Assembly: GCF_014635245.1 (NCBI RefSeq)
Contig: NZ_BMCP01000001.1
Span: forward strand, 496,001 to 560,000
Source: Agaricicola taiwanensis
Lineage (GTDB): Bacteria > Pseudomonadota > Alphaproteobacteria > Rhizobiales > Methylopilaceae
Reading direction: 5' to 3'
Length of the DNA stretch: 64,000 bases
Shown in pieces: positions 1 through 10,027 of the stretch (position 1 is the first letter of the stretch; every line of letters begins with the position of its first letter). The notes beneath the pieces were generated by a model. It was not told the origin of the DNA, made no database searches, and saw nothing but the letters and a program-made list of their open reading frames with translations. A program made the translations under genes and the position numbers.

Positions 1-1
1 C

Positions 2-1123
2 CGCACCGCCCCCGGCCGGCAGGCCATGGACGATTTCGCGGCACGCCTCGCCGGCGCGGCGCGGCCGATCGCGCTTGTGGGTGGCAGCGGCTGGTCGGAG
101 GCATCCGTTGCCTCGCTGACGCGCGCCGCCGGGACCATGGGCCTTCCGGTCGCCACCACCTTCCGCCGTCAGATGCTGTTTCCGGCAAGCCATCCCTGTT
201 TCGCCGGTCACCTCGGCATCGGACCGAACCCCAAGCTCGTGAAGCGCATCAAGGAAAGCGACCTCGTCCTCCTGATCGGTACGCGGTTGAGCGAGATGCC
301 GAGCCAAAGCTATGAGCTTCTTGGCATCCCTGACCCCGGCATGCCGCTTGTCCACGTCCATTCCGATGCGGAGGAACTGGGACGGGTCTATCAGCCGGTG
401 CTCGCGATCCACGCCGAACCGGATTGTTTTGCGCCGGCGCTCGAGGAGATCGCCGGACGGGTGGGCCCGCGCTGGAAGTCCTTGGCGGATGAGGCCCACG
501 CCGAGGAGCGTGCCTGGAGCGAGATGGCACCAGCCCATCCGGGCGAGGTGCAGCTCGGCGAGGTCATGATGTGGCTTCGCGGCAGGCTTCCCAAGGACGC
601 CATCGTCACGAATGGCGCAGGTAACTACGCAAGCTGGATCCATCGCTTTTACCGTTTCGAAGAGTTCGGCACACAGCTAGCGCCCACCTCCGGTTCCATG
701 GGCTATGGCCTGCCTGCAGCGGTGGCCGCCAAGAAGCTTCACTCCGATCGCCCGGTGGTTGCCTTTGCCGGCGATGGCTGCTTCATGATGACCTGCCACG
801 AATTCGCCACTGCCGTGCAGCATGATCTTCCACTGGTGGTGGTCGTGGTGGACAACGGCATCTACGGCACCATCCGCATGCATCAGGAACGGCACTACCC
901 TGGCCGCATCAGCGGGACACGGCTCGTCAATCCCGACTTCGCCGCCATGGCGCAGGCCTTCGGCGGCCATGCGGAGAGGGTGGAGCGGACGGACGAATTC
1001 GCGCCGGCCTTCGAACGCGCTGTGGCATCAGGCCGGCCTGCCCTCATTCACGTGAAGTTTGATCCCGAGGCCATCACGCCGACGACGACTCTGACGGCCA
1101 TCCGAGCGGCGGCACATAAATAA
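2..1123 (+). CDS. Thiamine-diphosphate-dependent enzyme, acetolactate synthase large subunit-like (5' partial)
   Basis: The reading frame is open from the left edge, so the N-terminal Pyr domain lies outside the window; an internal ATG at 26 is probably not the true start. What remains is the central domain (GGSGW and LLIGTRLSE segments) and the C-terminal PP domain. The PP domain shows the ThDP/Mg-binding GDG, followed about 26 residues later by DN in VVVDNGIYG. The tail resembles acetolactate synthase or related 2-oxo-acid carboligases/decarboxylases. Such enzymes bind ThDP and Mg2+ and act on pyruvate or other 2-oxo acids in the cytoplasm. The gene ends 16 bases before the convergent M42 peptidase gene, so it is not part of the NAGGN operon. 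The family is secure; the substrate is not, because the substrate-pocket half is missing. Confidence 0.8.
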   Translation, partial: RTAPGRQAMDDFAARLAGAARPIALVGGSGWSEASVASLTRAAGTMGLPVATTFRRQMLFPASHPCFAGHLGIGPNPKLVKRIKESDLVLLIGTRLSEMPSQSYELLGIPDPGMPLVHVHSDAEELGRVYQPVLAIHAEPDCFAPALEEIAGRVGPRWKSLADEAHAEERAWSEMAPAHPGEVQLGEVMMWLRGRLPKDAIVTNGAGNYASWIHRFYRFEEFGTQLAPTSGSMGYGLPAAVAAKKLHSDRPVVAFAGDGCFMMTCHEFATAVQHDLPLVVVVVDNGIYGTIRMHQERHYPGRISGTRLVNPDFAAMAQAFGGHAERVERTDEFAPAFERAVASGRPALIHVKFDPEAITPTTTLTAIRAAAHK

Positions 1124-1139
1124 TCTTCAGTCCTATCCG

Positions 1140-2306
1140 TCAGGGCTTCTTCGGCTCGAGGCCAGGGGCGTTGCCGTCTTTTTCCAGCCGGGCCTCTTCG
1201 GTCGGCTGGTGGGTAAAGCCCTCGATCGGACCGATCTCCAGCGCATCGCGCTCGATTTCCACGGAACTGGTGGCATAGGCCGTGACAAGCTCCGCCACGG
1301 AGCGCAGCGCATGCAGATGAATGCGCTCGTAGCCATGGCTGGAATCGACGCCGAAGGTGATCAGCGCGGTGCGCACGTCATGGCCGGCCTCGATGGCGGA
1401 GGCGCTGTCGGAGCGATAGTAGCGGAAGACGTCGCGTTGGAAGCGGATGTCGTGCTCGCGGCAGAGGCGCACCAGCTTGCGCGTGAGGTGATAATCGAAA
1501 GGCCCGGTCATATCCGCCATGGCGATGGTGACGCCAAACTCCTGGCTGGATTGGCCTGGGGCGGTGACACCGTTGTCGATGGTGACCATGGAGGCCACGT
1601 CACTCGACACCACGGACGAGGCGCCGATCCCCACCTCCTCGGCGATGGACAGCAGGATATGAGTATCGACGGGCAGCTCGGCCCCGCTTTCCCTCAGTGA
1701 CTTCACAGCGGCGAACAGGAGCGCGACACCGGCCTTGTCGTCGAGATGCCGTGACACGATGAACCCGTTGTCGAGAAACTCCGGCTGCGGATCGATGGCC
1801 ACGGTATCGCCGGGGGCGACGCCAAGCTTCATCAGGTCGGCGACGGAGCGCGACATGGCGTCGATGCGCAGCTCGATGTGGTCCCAACCCACCGGCTGCG
1901 TATCCACTTCATCGCCAAAGGCATGGCCGGAGGATTTCAGCGGCAGGATGGTTCCCCGATAGGTGCCGGCATCGGTGAAAATGGTGCAGCGCGCGCCTTC
2001 GGCAAACCGGGCGGACCAGGTGCCGATGGAGACCAGCGACAGCCGCCCATTGTCCTTCAACTGGCGCACCTGTGCGCCGAGCGTGTCCACATGGGCGATC
2101 AAGGCGCGAGCCGGCGCCGGTGATGTGCCGGTAAGTTTGGCCTGAATGGCGCCGCGCCGGGTCAATGCGTAGTCGACACCGAGTCTTTCAAATTCAGAGC
2201 AGCAGAAGCGGACGATCTGGTCCGTGTAGCCCGTGGGGCTGGGGATCGCGAGCAGCTCCTTCAGGAGGTGGCTGAGATATTCGGTGTCGATGGCGAGGCG
2301 TGGCAT
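1140..2306 (-). CDS. M42-family peptidase of the NAGGN osmoprotectant system
   Basis: This 388-residue protein looks like a cytoplasmic dinuclear-metal aminopeptidase of family M42. Visible metal-site motifs in order are HVDTLG (about residue 72), the DDKAGVALL segment in the middle, EEVG (about residue 220), and a late DSSHGYERIH stretch. It is the last gene of a minus-strand group behind the NAGGN synthetase and amidotransferase. A peptidase of this kind is a standard companion of those two genes; it probably hydrolyses N-acetylglutaminylglutamine amide or a related dipeptide when osmotic stress ends. That role is inferred from neighbourhood. The 114-base gap from the synthetase holds no obvious terminator. 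Confidence 0.85.
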   Translation of the reverse strand: MPRLAIDTEYLSHLLKELLAIPSPTGYTDQIVRFCCSEFERLGVDYALTRRGAIQAKLTGTSPAPARALIAHVDTLGAQVRQLKDNGRLSLVSIGTWSARFAEGARCTIFTDAGTYRGTILPLKSSGHAFGDEVDTQPVGWDHIELRIDAMSRSVADLMKLGVAPGDTVAIDPQPEFLDNGFIVSRHLDDKAGVALLFAAVKSLRESGAELPVDTHILLSIAEEVGIGASSVVSSDVASMVTIDNGVTAPGQSSQEFGVTIAMADMTGPFDYHLTRKLVRLCREHDIRFQRDVFRYYRSDSASAIEAGHDVRTALITFGVDSSHGYERIHLHALRSVAELVTAYATSSVEIERDALEIGPIEGFTHQPTEEARLEKDGNAPGLEPKKP

Positions 2307-2420
2307 GAAACGTCCGGTTGAAGCGTTTTCGGCAGATGCAGAAGCCGATTTTGCAAATCACAGACGCCATATAGCAAAATAACCGGCATGTTCGATGAAT
2401 ACCCGCGTGCGGCGGTGCAC

Positions 2421-4214
2421 TTAAAAGCCGGCTGCGCGGCGGGCCGAAGCCGGGATGGATTGCGGGAAGAGCAGATCGACGAAGCGCTCCGCGGTCGGTT
2501 GGGGCTCATGGTTGGCAAGCCCCGGCCGTTCGTTCGCCTCGATGAAGGCATAGCCCGGCCCCTTGTAGTCCGGCACCATGAGGTCGATGCCCGTGACGGG
2601 AATATCTATGGCCCGGGCGATGCGCACCGCCGCCTCCACCAGCGTCGGATGAACGTGATCGGTGACGTCGTGGATGGTGCCGCCGGTGTGGAGGTTCGCC
2701 GTCCGGCGAACAGCGAGCTCCAGGCCCGATTCCAGCACGTCCTCCAGCGCGTGGCCGCTGGTCATGATGCAGCGCTTGGTTTCGGTATCGAGCGGAATAC
2801 GCGACTCTCCACCGGTTGAGGCGGCACGGCGCCGGCTCTGCCGCTCGATCAATTGCCGGATGGTGGAACGCCCGTCGCCGATGACCCGCGCCGGCCGGCG
2901 GATGGCGGCGGCGACCAGCTTGTAATTGATGACGATGAGCCGCAGATCCTCGCCGGTCACGCATTGCTCGATGATGACCCGGTCGGAGATCTTGGCGGCG
3001 CTCTCGATGGCGGTCTCGATGGCGCCGATGCTGTCGAGACCGACAGCGACACCGCGGCCCTGCTCGCCGCGCGCCGGCTTCACGACCACCTGCCCATGCT
3101 TGGCCAAAAACGCTTCCAGTGCCGGAACGTCGTCTATATCGGCTTCCATCTGCTCCGGCACCGTGATTCCGGCACGTTCCGCCACCCGCCGCGTCACGGC
3201 TTTGTCGTCGCAGATGGACATGGCGATGGCGGTCGTCAGTTCGGTGAGGGATTCCCGGCAGGCAATGGTCCGGCCGCCATAGGTCAGGCGGAAGAACCCT
3301 CCCTCCGCGTCGGTGATTTCCACACCGATGCCGCGCCGCCGCGCCTCGTCCACCAGGATGCGCGCATAGGGGTTGAGCTTGTTCTCCGGAGGCTCACCGA
3401 CGAAGAGCCGTTCATTGATGGGGTTCTTGTGCTTGATGGAGAAGAAGGGCACCCGCACAAAGCCCAGCTTGTCGTAGAGCGATATGGCCTGCTCGTTGTC
3501 GTGCAGGACCGAGAGGTCCATGAAGGCCGCACCACGTGCCTGGAACATCTCGGCAAGATGCCTCACCAGGGCCTCGCCGACGCTTGGTCGGGTCGCCTGG
3601 GCGTCCACGGCCAGGCACCAGAGCGATGTGCCGCGCTCGGGATCGGCGAAGGCGCGGCCGTGGTCGACGCCGGTGACCGTGCCGAGGATCGCACCCGTGA
3701 CCTCATCCTCGGCGACAAGATGCACCAGCGCACGCGCATCGCGAGACGACCAGAAGAAGTCGGGACGGACCTGCACCATGTTCCGGGTGGCATAGATGCG
3801 GTTCACCTCATCGGCATCGCTGCGCGAGGCGACACGCCGGACCGCGAAGCCCTTGAACGTCCGGCGTGACGGCCTGTAATGCGAAAGGTCCAGCCGGTAG
3901 GTATGTGACGGGTCGAGGAACAGTTCCTGCGGGGCAGCGGCAATGACCACATGGGGGTCGCGCACATAGACCGCGATGTCGCGCTGATCCGGCGCTTCCT
4001 CGCGCATGCATTGGGCGATCTTGGCAGGATCGGCGAAGGTCTGTGCGAAGATCAGGCGGCCCCAGCCGCAGTCCAGCACCGCGTCGATTGCTGCCGGCTC
4101 CGTGCCGGGGGTTTCCTGCGGCACGGGTGGGCGCAGGCCCTGTTCGCGCAGGCGGCGGAAGCGATGGGAGTAGGCATCGCGTCCGCGTTTGCCGGGAGGT
4201 GTCGTCATGGACAT
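2421..4214 (-). CDS. ngg: N-acetylglutaminylglutamine synthetase (GNAT plus ATP-grasp fusion)
   Basis: This 597-residue fusion enzyme makes N-acetylglutaminylglutamine, the direct precursor of the osmoprotectant NAGGN. The N-terminal half (about 110-280) is a GNAT acetyltransferase, with a DLSVLHDNEQAISLYDKLGF stretch typical of the acetyl-CoA fold. The C-terminal half (about 330-590) is an ATP-grasp ligase, with VVKPARGEQGRGV, RLIVINYKLVAA and FIEANERPGL. The combination is specific for this family. It lies 63 bases downstream of the amidotransferase gene. The start at 4214 has an AAGG/AGGGA ribosome site upstream; a second ATG two codons later is possible. Osmotic induction is known for the Sinorhizobium system; I see no specific operator here. 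Confidence 0.9.
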   Translation of the reverse strand: MSMTTPPGKRGRDAYSHRFRRLREQGLRPPVPQETPGTEPAAIDAVLDCGWGRLIFAQTFADPAKIAQCMREEAPDQRDIAVYVRDPHVVIAAAPQELFLDPSHTYRLDLSHYRPSRRTFKGFAVRRVASRSDADEVNRIYATRNMVQVRPDFFWSSRDARALVHLVAEDEVTGAILGTVTGVDHGRAFADPERGTSLWCLAVDAQATRPSVGEALVRHLAEMFQARGAAFMDLSVLHDNEQAISLYDKLGFVRVPFFSIKHKNPINERLFVGEPPENKLNPYARILVDEARRRGIGVEITDAEGGFFRLTYGGRTIACRESLTELTTAIAMSICDDKAVTRRVAERAGITVPEQMEADIDDVPALEAFLAKHGQVVVKPARGEQGRGVAVGLDSIGAIETAIESAAKISDRVIIEQCVTGEDLRLIVINYKLVAAAIRRPARVIGDGRSTIRQLIERQSRRRAASTGGESRIPLDTETKRCIMTSGHALEDVLESGLELAVRRTANLHTGGTIHDVTDHVHPTLVEAAVRIARAIDIPVTGIDLMVPDYKGPGYAFIEANERPGLANHEPQPTAERFVDLLFPQSIPASARRAAGF

Positions 4215-4277
4215 TGGCCTTGGTCCCTAGAAATGTTCAGCAGCCGGGAGAGCACAGGTTCTCGATCAGCGTACCCG

Positions 4278-6050
4278 CTAGATGTTGTTCGCCTGGAGCC
4301 ACAGTTCCAACTGGGCCGCCTGCCAGAGCTCCGATCCCCTGAGGGGCGTGATGTGATCCTTGGGATTGGCGAAGAGCGCGTCGAGATACTCCCGGCGGAA
4401 CAATCCCCGCGAGCGGGCATGTTCATTGGTCAGTGCGTCCCGCGCCATCTCCAAGAAGGGGCCATCGAGATACTTCAGCGCCGGCACCGGGAAATAGCCC
4501 TTCGGCCGGTCGATCACCTCATGCGGGATCACCCGGCGGGCGACATCCTTGAGGATGCCCTTGCCACCATCCTTCAGCTTATGCGCGGCCGGAATGCGCG
4601 CCGCCAGCTCGATCAGTTCATGGTCGAGGAACGGCACGCGGGCTTCCAGGCCCCATGCCATGGTCATGTTGTCGACCCGCTTCACCGGATCGTCGACCAG
4701 CATGATGGTGCTGTCGAGGCGCAACGCCTTGTCCACCGCATCCGTCGCCCCCGGCAGGCCCATGTGTTCGGCAACGAAGGCCAGCGCGTGATCCTCGCCG
4801 ACCAGATCAGGGGCCACCTGACGGGCGAAGGTCTGGTGGTCGCGGTCGAAGAACACCTTGGCATAATCGGCCACGGGGTCATTGGAGGATGCTAGCGGTG
4901 GATACCAATGGTAGCCGCCGAACACCTCATCCGCGCCCTGGCCGCTCTGCACCACCTTCACATGTTTCGCCACTTCCTTCGATAGGAGATAGAAGCCGAC
5001 GTTGTCATAGGAGACCATCGGCTCCGACATCGCCCGGATCACGCCCGGCAGCGCATCCATCAGATTGACCGAGGGCACGAAGATCTTGTGGTGATCGGTG
5101 CCATAGTGCTTGGCAACCAGATCGGAATAGACGAACTCGTCGCCCTGTTCGCCGTTGGCGGCCTCGAAGCCGATGGAGAAGGTGCCGAGGTTCTGCTGGC
5201 CCGCCTCGGCCAGGAGCCCCACGACCAGGCTGGAATCGAGCCCGCCGGAGAGCAGCACTCCCACGGGCACATCCGCCACCATGCGCCGGTCCACGGAGCG
5301 TTTCAGCGCTTCCAGCAGCATATCGCCCCAGTCATGCGCCGGGCGGCTCACATCGGCGGAGCTCCGCTCGTAGCTCACCTGCCAGAAGGTCGTGTCGGTC
5401 TCACGGCCATCAGGCTCGATCACCCGCACGGTCGAGGGCGGCAGTTTTTCGACGCCCTTCAGGATGGTGCGGGGAGCGGGCACCACGGCGTGGAACGTCA
5501 TGTAGTGCTGGAAGGCCACCGGATCGATGCTGGTGTCGATATCGCCGCTGGCGATCAGGGCGGGCAGCGATGAGGCAAAGCGCAACCGGTTGTCGCCGCG
5601 TGCGATGTAGAGCGGTTTGATGCCCAGCCGATCACGCATGAGGATCACGCGGCCGCTGTCGCGCTCGTGGATGGCGGCGGCGAACATGCCGTGGAAGCGT
5701 TTGGGTGCCTCCTCGCCCCAGGCGTGCCACGCCTTCAGGATCACTTCCGTATCGCCGTGGGAGAAGAAGCGATAGCCGCGCGCCTCGAGATCGCGGCGCA
5801 GTTCCTCATAATTATAGATGCAGCCGTTGAAGGCGATGGTCAGGCCGAGCTCGGGGTCCACCATGGGCTGTTCAGCCCGGCTCGACAGGTCGATGATGCT
5901 GAGGCGGCGGTGACCGAAAGCGACGCGGCCTCGTGAGACAAATCCTTCGGAGTCTGGCCCGCGTGGGATCAGCGCTTTCGCCATGCGCGCCGTGGCCTCC
6001 ATGGACGCCGGCGCGCCGTCGAATGTAATGTCACCGCAAATTCCACACAC
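4278..6050 (-). CDS. asnO: N-acetylglutaminylglutamine amidotransferase (asparagine-synthetase-like)
   Basis: This protein converts N-acetylglutaminylglutamine to its amide (NAGGN), the last biosynthetic step. The N-terminal class II glutamine amidotransferase domain runs to about residue 200 and needs cysteine as residue 2. That fixes the start at the GTG at 6050, giving MCGICGD, with a GAGGG ribosome site eight bases upstream. A longer open frame back to 6176 would bury the catalytic Cys and is rejected. The asparagine synthase domain follows, with the ATP-pyrophosphatase loop SGGLDSS at residues 268-274. The length of 590 residues fits the NAGGN subfamily. It is first gene of the asnO-ngg-peptidase group, so the promoter should lie in 6051-6195. 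Confidence 0.9.
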   Translation of the reverse strand: MCGICGDITFDGAPASMEATARMAKALIPRGPDSEGFVSRGRVAFGHRRLSIIDLSSRAEQPMVDPELGLTIAFNGCIYNYEELRRDLEARGYRFFSHGDTEVILKAWHAWGEEAPKRFHGMFAAAIHERDSGRVILMRDRLGIKPLYIARGDNRLRFASSLPALIASGDIDTSIDPVAFQHYMTFHAVVPAPRTILKGVEKLPPSTVRVIEPDGRETDTTFWQVSYERSSADVSRPAHDWGDMLLEALKRSVDRRMVADVPVGVLLSGGLDSSLVVGLLAEAGQQNLGTFSIGFEAANGEQGDEFVYSDLVAKHYGTDHHKIFVPSVNLMDALPGVIRAMSEPMVSYDNVGFYLLSKEVAKHVKVVQSGQGADEVFGGYHWYPPLASSNDPVADYAKVFFDRDHQTFARQVAPDLVGEDHALAFVAEHMGLPGATDAVDKALRLDSTIMLVDDPVKRVDNMTMAWGLEARVPFLDHELIELAARIPAAHKLKDGGKGILKDVARRVIPHEVIDRPKGYFPVPALKYLDGPFLEMARDALTNEHARSRGLFRREYLDALFANPKDHITPLRGSELWQAAQLELWLQANNI

Positions 6051-6195
6051 TGTATCAGCCCTCGCTTTCGGCTGTGATTGTCTCCGTGAAAGAAAGGCCG
6101 CATCCGCGCAGGCAAATAGCGCTGCGGGTGCGACCACGCTCAATTGAGGAACGGCTGTCTTAGCCGAAGGTTCCACTCAAAGGGAACATTGAAGC

Positions 6196-9100
6196 TCAAT
6201 ATTCCCATTCGATGCCGACGCCGACCTTCGAATTGCCATCCGCGCCCGCCTCGCCCTGGATGCGGATGCGTTCGGTGACATCGATATCGACGGTCACGCG
6301 GCTTGATTCCGGCGTCGCGCCCTGGCGTGCGCCGATGGAGATATTGTCGTTGATGTAGCGCCCGACCGCGACGGCCGGGCTGCCGCTTTCGTCGGTCGTG
6401 ACATCCAGTGTATCGACGCCAAGATTGCGCCGGATGCTGTCGAGTGCTCCCGGGCCGCCCCCGGCACCTGCCAGGCTCGCCAGCGCCTGGGCGATCTGGA
6501 TCGCCTGTCCCGGCGACAGTTCCCCTGTTGCGCGGTTGAAGAGGAGGCGCGCCATGACCTCATCCTGCGGCAGCATAGGCTGCGACGAGAGGTTGAACGC
6601 CGGCTGCGAGGCGCTTCCCGTTACGGCGATATAGGCGGTGACATCGCCGGCACGGGTTTCGGCGATCAGGTCCAGCGTCGGCGTGATATCACCGGGGAAG
6701 GTGGCGATACCGCGGGTGAACTCCAGCCGCTGGCCAAGGATCGTCAGCGTGCCGCGCCGCATCTCGAAGCCGCCATCGATCTGCGGCGCATTGGTGGTGC
6801 CGCGCACGCGCAGGTCACCGGAGAGTTCGGAATCGATGCCTTGCCCGCGCAGGAACACCTGGTTGGGCGCGGAGATGGTGAGATCCAGCCTCGCGTTGAA
6901 GGCGCTTTCCGAGCGCGCCCGCTCACGGTCCTCGGCCGCCTGCTGCGCGACACGCCGACGGATTTCTGGTGGCGCGTTGCGATGCTCCACCTGGATGGCC
7001 GAGCTTCCGGCAGGGAACCGTTCGGGCAGGGTGATCTCCATGCGGCGCACGGTGATGGTGCCGCCGATCCGCGGCTCGCGCGCAAGCGGGCCCTGCAGCG
7101 TGATGTTGGCATTGGCTCGTGCCGTGACGATCTTTGTGTCGGCAACCAACGCGTCACTCGCCGTGATGGTGAGATTGCCGGGAAAACCGCCGGCTGGATC
7201 GATGTTGACCCGGCCCTGTCCCCGCAACGTGCCGCCACCTTGCGTGGAGGCGGAGAAGCTGCTGAGGGTGACCGAGCGGCCATCGCCGGACACGGCGGCG
7301 TTCATGTTGGTGAGGTTCAGGCCAAGACCCGGGCTGGAGAAACTGCCGCCCGCCAGCCGCGCAGAGCCGCCGACCGACGGTGCGGTGGTGGGGCCGCGCA
7401 CCGTGCCGTCGATGGTGACATTTCCGTCGAGCCGCTCGCCCGTCGCGGCAAGGTGGGTGTTGAGGAGGCTCGCATCGATGGTGCCTCGGGCACGCAGATC
7501 GAGATCGCCCGCGCCCAGGGGAGCGGATCCTGTGAGGGTCAGATTGGTGCCGCTGCCCGTCGCTGTGGCCGTCAGGTTGGTGCGTCCATCGGCAAGGGTG
7601 CCGTTTGCCTTCACGGCATAGGCGCCAAGACCGAAGTCCCGCGTCTGCGGTACGCTCAGGCCCGCGACGGAGAGCTCATACTTGCCGTTCGGCCGCGCGG
7701 CAGCGCCGGTGACCGTCGCCGTTCCATTGAGCGTTCCGGCGATGCCGAGGCCCGGTGCGAAGGCCTCGGCAATGGCGAGCGGCAATCGTTCGATGGCGAC
7801 ATTGAGATCGAGCGTCGACCCCGCCCGCCCGCGAGCCGTCACCCGGCCGTCGTTTGCCCGAAGCGTCAGGCCTTCGGTCTCGACAGCCCCCTCCACCAAC
7901 CGGAGACGGGTAGGCTCTTCCAGGGTAACGCGCAGGCTTTGCCGTGTCACATCGAGGCGCGCAAGCTGCATGGCCATGTCATTGGCAGAGACCGTTCCGC
8001 CGGCCGCCAGGGTGCCGCCCATGGCTTCGGTATTCAGCGTGAAGGCAGCGGCATCGAGCGGCCCGTCGACCGTGAGATTGACTGTCGGTACGTCAACTCC
8101 GGCCGAGATGCGCTCGGCTTTGAGATTTCCTTTGATGCTTCGCGCGCCGAATGGGTCGGTGACATCGGCATTGAGCGTCGCCGTTCCCACCGCAACGCCC
8201 GCGGCCACGAGATCGCGCGCCGATGCTTCCACGCGGGCGACCGCCGCCTCGCCGGTGCCGCCGAGGGTCACGCGCCCGTTAAGCGCGCCACGGGCGTCAA
8301 CCGGCAGGAAAGCGGCAAGGTCGGCAAGATCGCCGATGACGAGCCGAATGTCGCCGCTCGGGGCATCCGGCGTCGCCAGCATCGAGCCCTCAAGCTCCAC
8401 CGATCGGGTCGAGAGGGACAGGTCGTCGAGACGCAGGCCATCGCTTTCCATGGCAAAGCTGGTCCGGCCGGTCACCGGTGCATTGTCGGCGGTGCCGTCG
8501 ATGGACACCGTTCCCTTGGGCTGGGTCTGGAGATCGGAGGCATCGACTTCCGCGGTGAGGGTCACACGTGGCGTCGCGATCGCAAGGTCGCCGTCCACTG
8601 CGGCGGGCGAGGCCATGCCATCGAAGGCAAGCTGCAGGTCGATACCGCGCAACTGCAGCTGGCGCAGGTTGAATCCGCCATCGGCCTGCTGCGAGGCATC
8701 AAGGGATAGATTGAGCCGGTCACCGATCAGCTCATCGGCATAGGGCAGCTGCAGTGCCAGGGCCTCGGCCGCCATCTGCGCCTTCACGTCGTAGATGTTG
8801 CCATTGGGAACAGCGGTGACATCGGCGGCGAGATTGCCGATCTGGCGGGCTTCATAGGCCACATCCTTGCCAAGCACTTTCGCCGTCACTTCCGGCTGCG
8901 TGAGCACGCCGGTCGCGCGACCGCTGGCGCTGAACCCGGCCCATCGAACAGGGGCGGGGATCAATCCGGTGAAGCGCTCCGCGCCACCCAATGTCACGTT
9001 GAAAGCAAGGTTGTTGCCGTCGTCATTGAGGTCGAGAAGACCGCTGACCACTCCGCTTGCGGCCGCGCTGGCAAGTTCCGCGCGCTCAATCTGGATGGTG

Positions 9101-10026
9101 GAGGCGTCGCTCGCCACTACCGCTCCGGCCGACAGCGAAGTCTGTCCTTCCACGAGCCGGGAATAGGCCGCGGGTGCGATGCCGCTGAGGTCTCCCCGGG
9201 CATCAAGATCGACCTTCACGCCGCCTTCCGCACGGGAAAGGCGTGTGGTGGCATCCAAGCGCCCCGCATCGCCGGCCGTCAGTGCCAGCGTGACGAGGCC
9301 GGCATCGATTTGCCCCGTCCCATCGATGAGGAGTTCAACGGGCGGCAAGCCCGGGATGTCGAGAAGGCGCGCCACGACGCCGCCTTCGGGTTCCGAGGCC
9401 TTCACCCTGGCATCGATGGCGCCGGTTTCCGGCACATAGCCGAGCCGTGCCACCATCTGGCCGGAAACGCCGTCCGTGCGCTTGGCGTCGAGGTCGAGCC
9501 GGAAACCTTCGGTCGGGTCGACGAGGCGGGCGGCGCCTGCGAGCGAGAGGCTCGCCTCGGCGCCTGCGACGGGCTGGGCGAGCGTGAGGTTGGCGACGTT
9601 GAAACGTTCGATCTCGATGCCGACGGGAAGCCCCGTGGACTGCTGGCTCGGCTCCGGCGGAGCCGGCGCGGTGGAGGGAAGAGGACGGCGCGCCACCGAA
9701 ACGGTCCCCACCTCCAGCGCCTCGGCGGAGAAGACACCCGACAGAAGCGAGGCGGGGCGCCAGGCGAGCCGCGCGCTGTCGATGGTGAGCCAGGGGCCTT
9801 CGCGGTCCGAAATCCGGATATCGGTCAGGGTGAAGTCGGATGCGATCGCGCCTGAGGCATTGCCGATCTCCACCTTCAGATCGTCAGACGCGGCAAGCGA
9901 AGTGCCCCAGGAGAGGGCGTAGCGCAGGCCTGCTTCGGTCCGCATCAGGGCAAACCCCGCCAGCACCGCGAGGGCGATGACCAGAGCGAAGGCGAAAAGC
10001 CCTATGCGGATCAGGCGCCGTACCAC
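6196..10026 (-). CDS. tamB: Translocation and assembly module inner-membrane subunit TamB
   Basis: This is a very large (1276-residue) envelope protein. One N-terminal membrane anchor (about residues 7-28) is followed by a long periplasmic repeat-rich beta region (AsmA/TamB-like, many GxxTLNGxxT-type strands). The C-terminal DUF490/TamB domain ends in VGIEWEY. In Proteobacteria TamB works with TamA to insert outer-membrane proteins and may carry lipids across the periplasm. The start is GTG, one base after the tamA stop (TGA-G-GTG), so translation is probably coupled. Size, anchor, C-terminal domain and tamA partner all agree. The opposite strand carries several long open frames caused by the high-GC repeat composition; these are shadows. 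Confidence 0.9.
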   Translation of the reverse strand: MVRRLIRIGLFAFALVIALAVLAGFALMRTEAGLRYALSWGTSLAASDDLKVEIGNASGAIASDFTLTDIRISDREGPWLTIDSARLAWRPASLLSGVFSAEALEVGTVSVARRPLPSTAPAPPEPSQQSTGLPVGIEIERFNVANLTLAQPVAGAEASLSLAGAARLVDPTEGFRLDLDAKRTDGVSGQMVARLGYVPETGAIDARVKASEPEGGVVARLLDIPGLPPVELLIDGTGQIDAGLVTLALTAGDAGRLDATTRLSRAEGGVKVDLDARGDLSGIAPAAYSRLVEGQTSLSAGAVVASDASTIQIERAELASAAASGVVSGLLDLNDDGNNLAFNVTLGGAERFTGLIPAPVRWAGFSASGRATGVLTQPEVTAKVLGKDVAYEARQIGNLAADVTAVPNGNIYDVKAQMAAEALALQLPYADELIGDRLNLSLDASQQADGGFNLRQLQLRGIDLQLAFDGMASPAAVDGDLAIATPRVTLTAEVDASDLQTQPKGTVSIDGTADNAPVTGRTSFAMESDGLRLDDLSLSTRSVELEGSMLATPDAPSGDIRLVIGDLADLAAFLPVDARGALNGRVTLGGTGEAAVARVEASARDLVAAGVAVGTATLNADVTDPFGARSIKGNLKAERISAGVDVPTVNLTVDGPLDAAAFTLNTEAMGGTLAAGGTVSANDMAMQLARLDVTRQSLRVTLEEPTRLRLVEGAVETEGLTLRANDGRVTARGRAGSTLDLNVAIERLPLAIAEAFAPGLGIAGTLNGTATVTGAAARPNGKYELSVAGLSVPQTRDFGLGAYAVKANGTLADGRTNLTATATGSGTNLTLTGSAPLGAGDLDLRARGTIDASLLNTHLAATGERLDGNVTIDGTVRGPTTAPSVGGSARLAGGSFSSPGLGLNLTNMNAAVSGDGRSVTLSSFSASTQGGGTLRGQGRVNIDPAGGFPGNLTITASDALVADTKIVTARANANITLQGPLAREPRIGGTITVRRMEITLPERFPAGSSAIQVEHRNAPPEIRRRVAQQAAEDRERARSESAFNARLDLTISAPNQVFLRGQGIDSELSGDLRVRGTTNAPQIDGGFEMRRGTLTILGQRLEFTRGIATFPGDITPTLDLIAETRAGDVTAYIAVTGSASQPAFNLSSQPMLPQDEVMARLLFNRATGELSPGQAIQIAQALASLAGAGGGPGALDSIRRNLGVDTLDVTTDESGSPAVAVGRYINDNISIGARQGATPESSRVTVDIDVTERIRIQGEAGADGNSKVGVGIEWEY

Positions 10027-10027
10027 C

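Noticed and set aside
2853-3869. 338-codon open frame on the plus strand
   Set aside because: It is antisense to the NAGGN synthetase; no recognisable domain.
6841-8709. 622-codon open frame on the plus strand
   Set aside because: It lies wholly within tamB on the other strand; the protein has no fold pattern and is a by-product of high GC and repeated beta-strand sequence.
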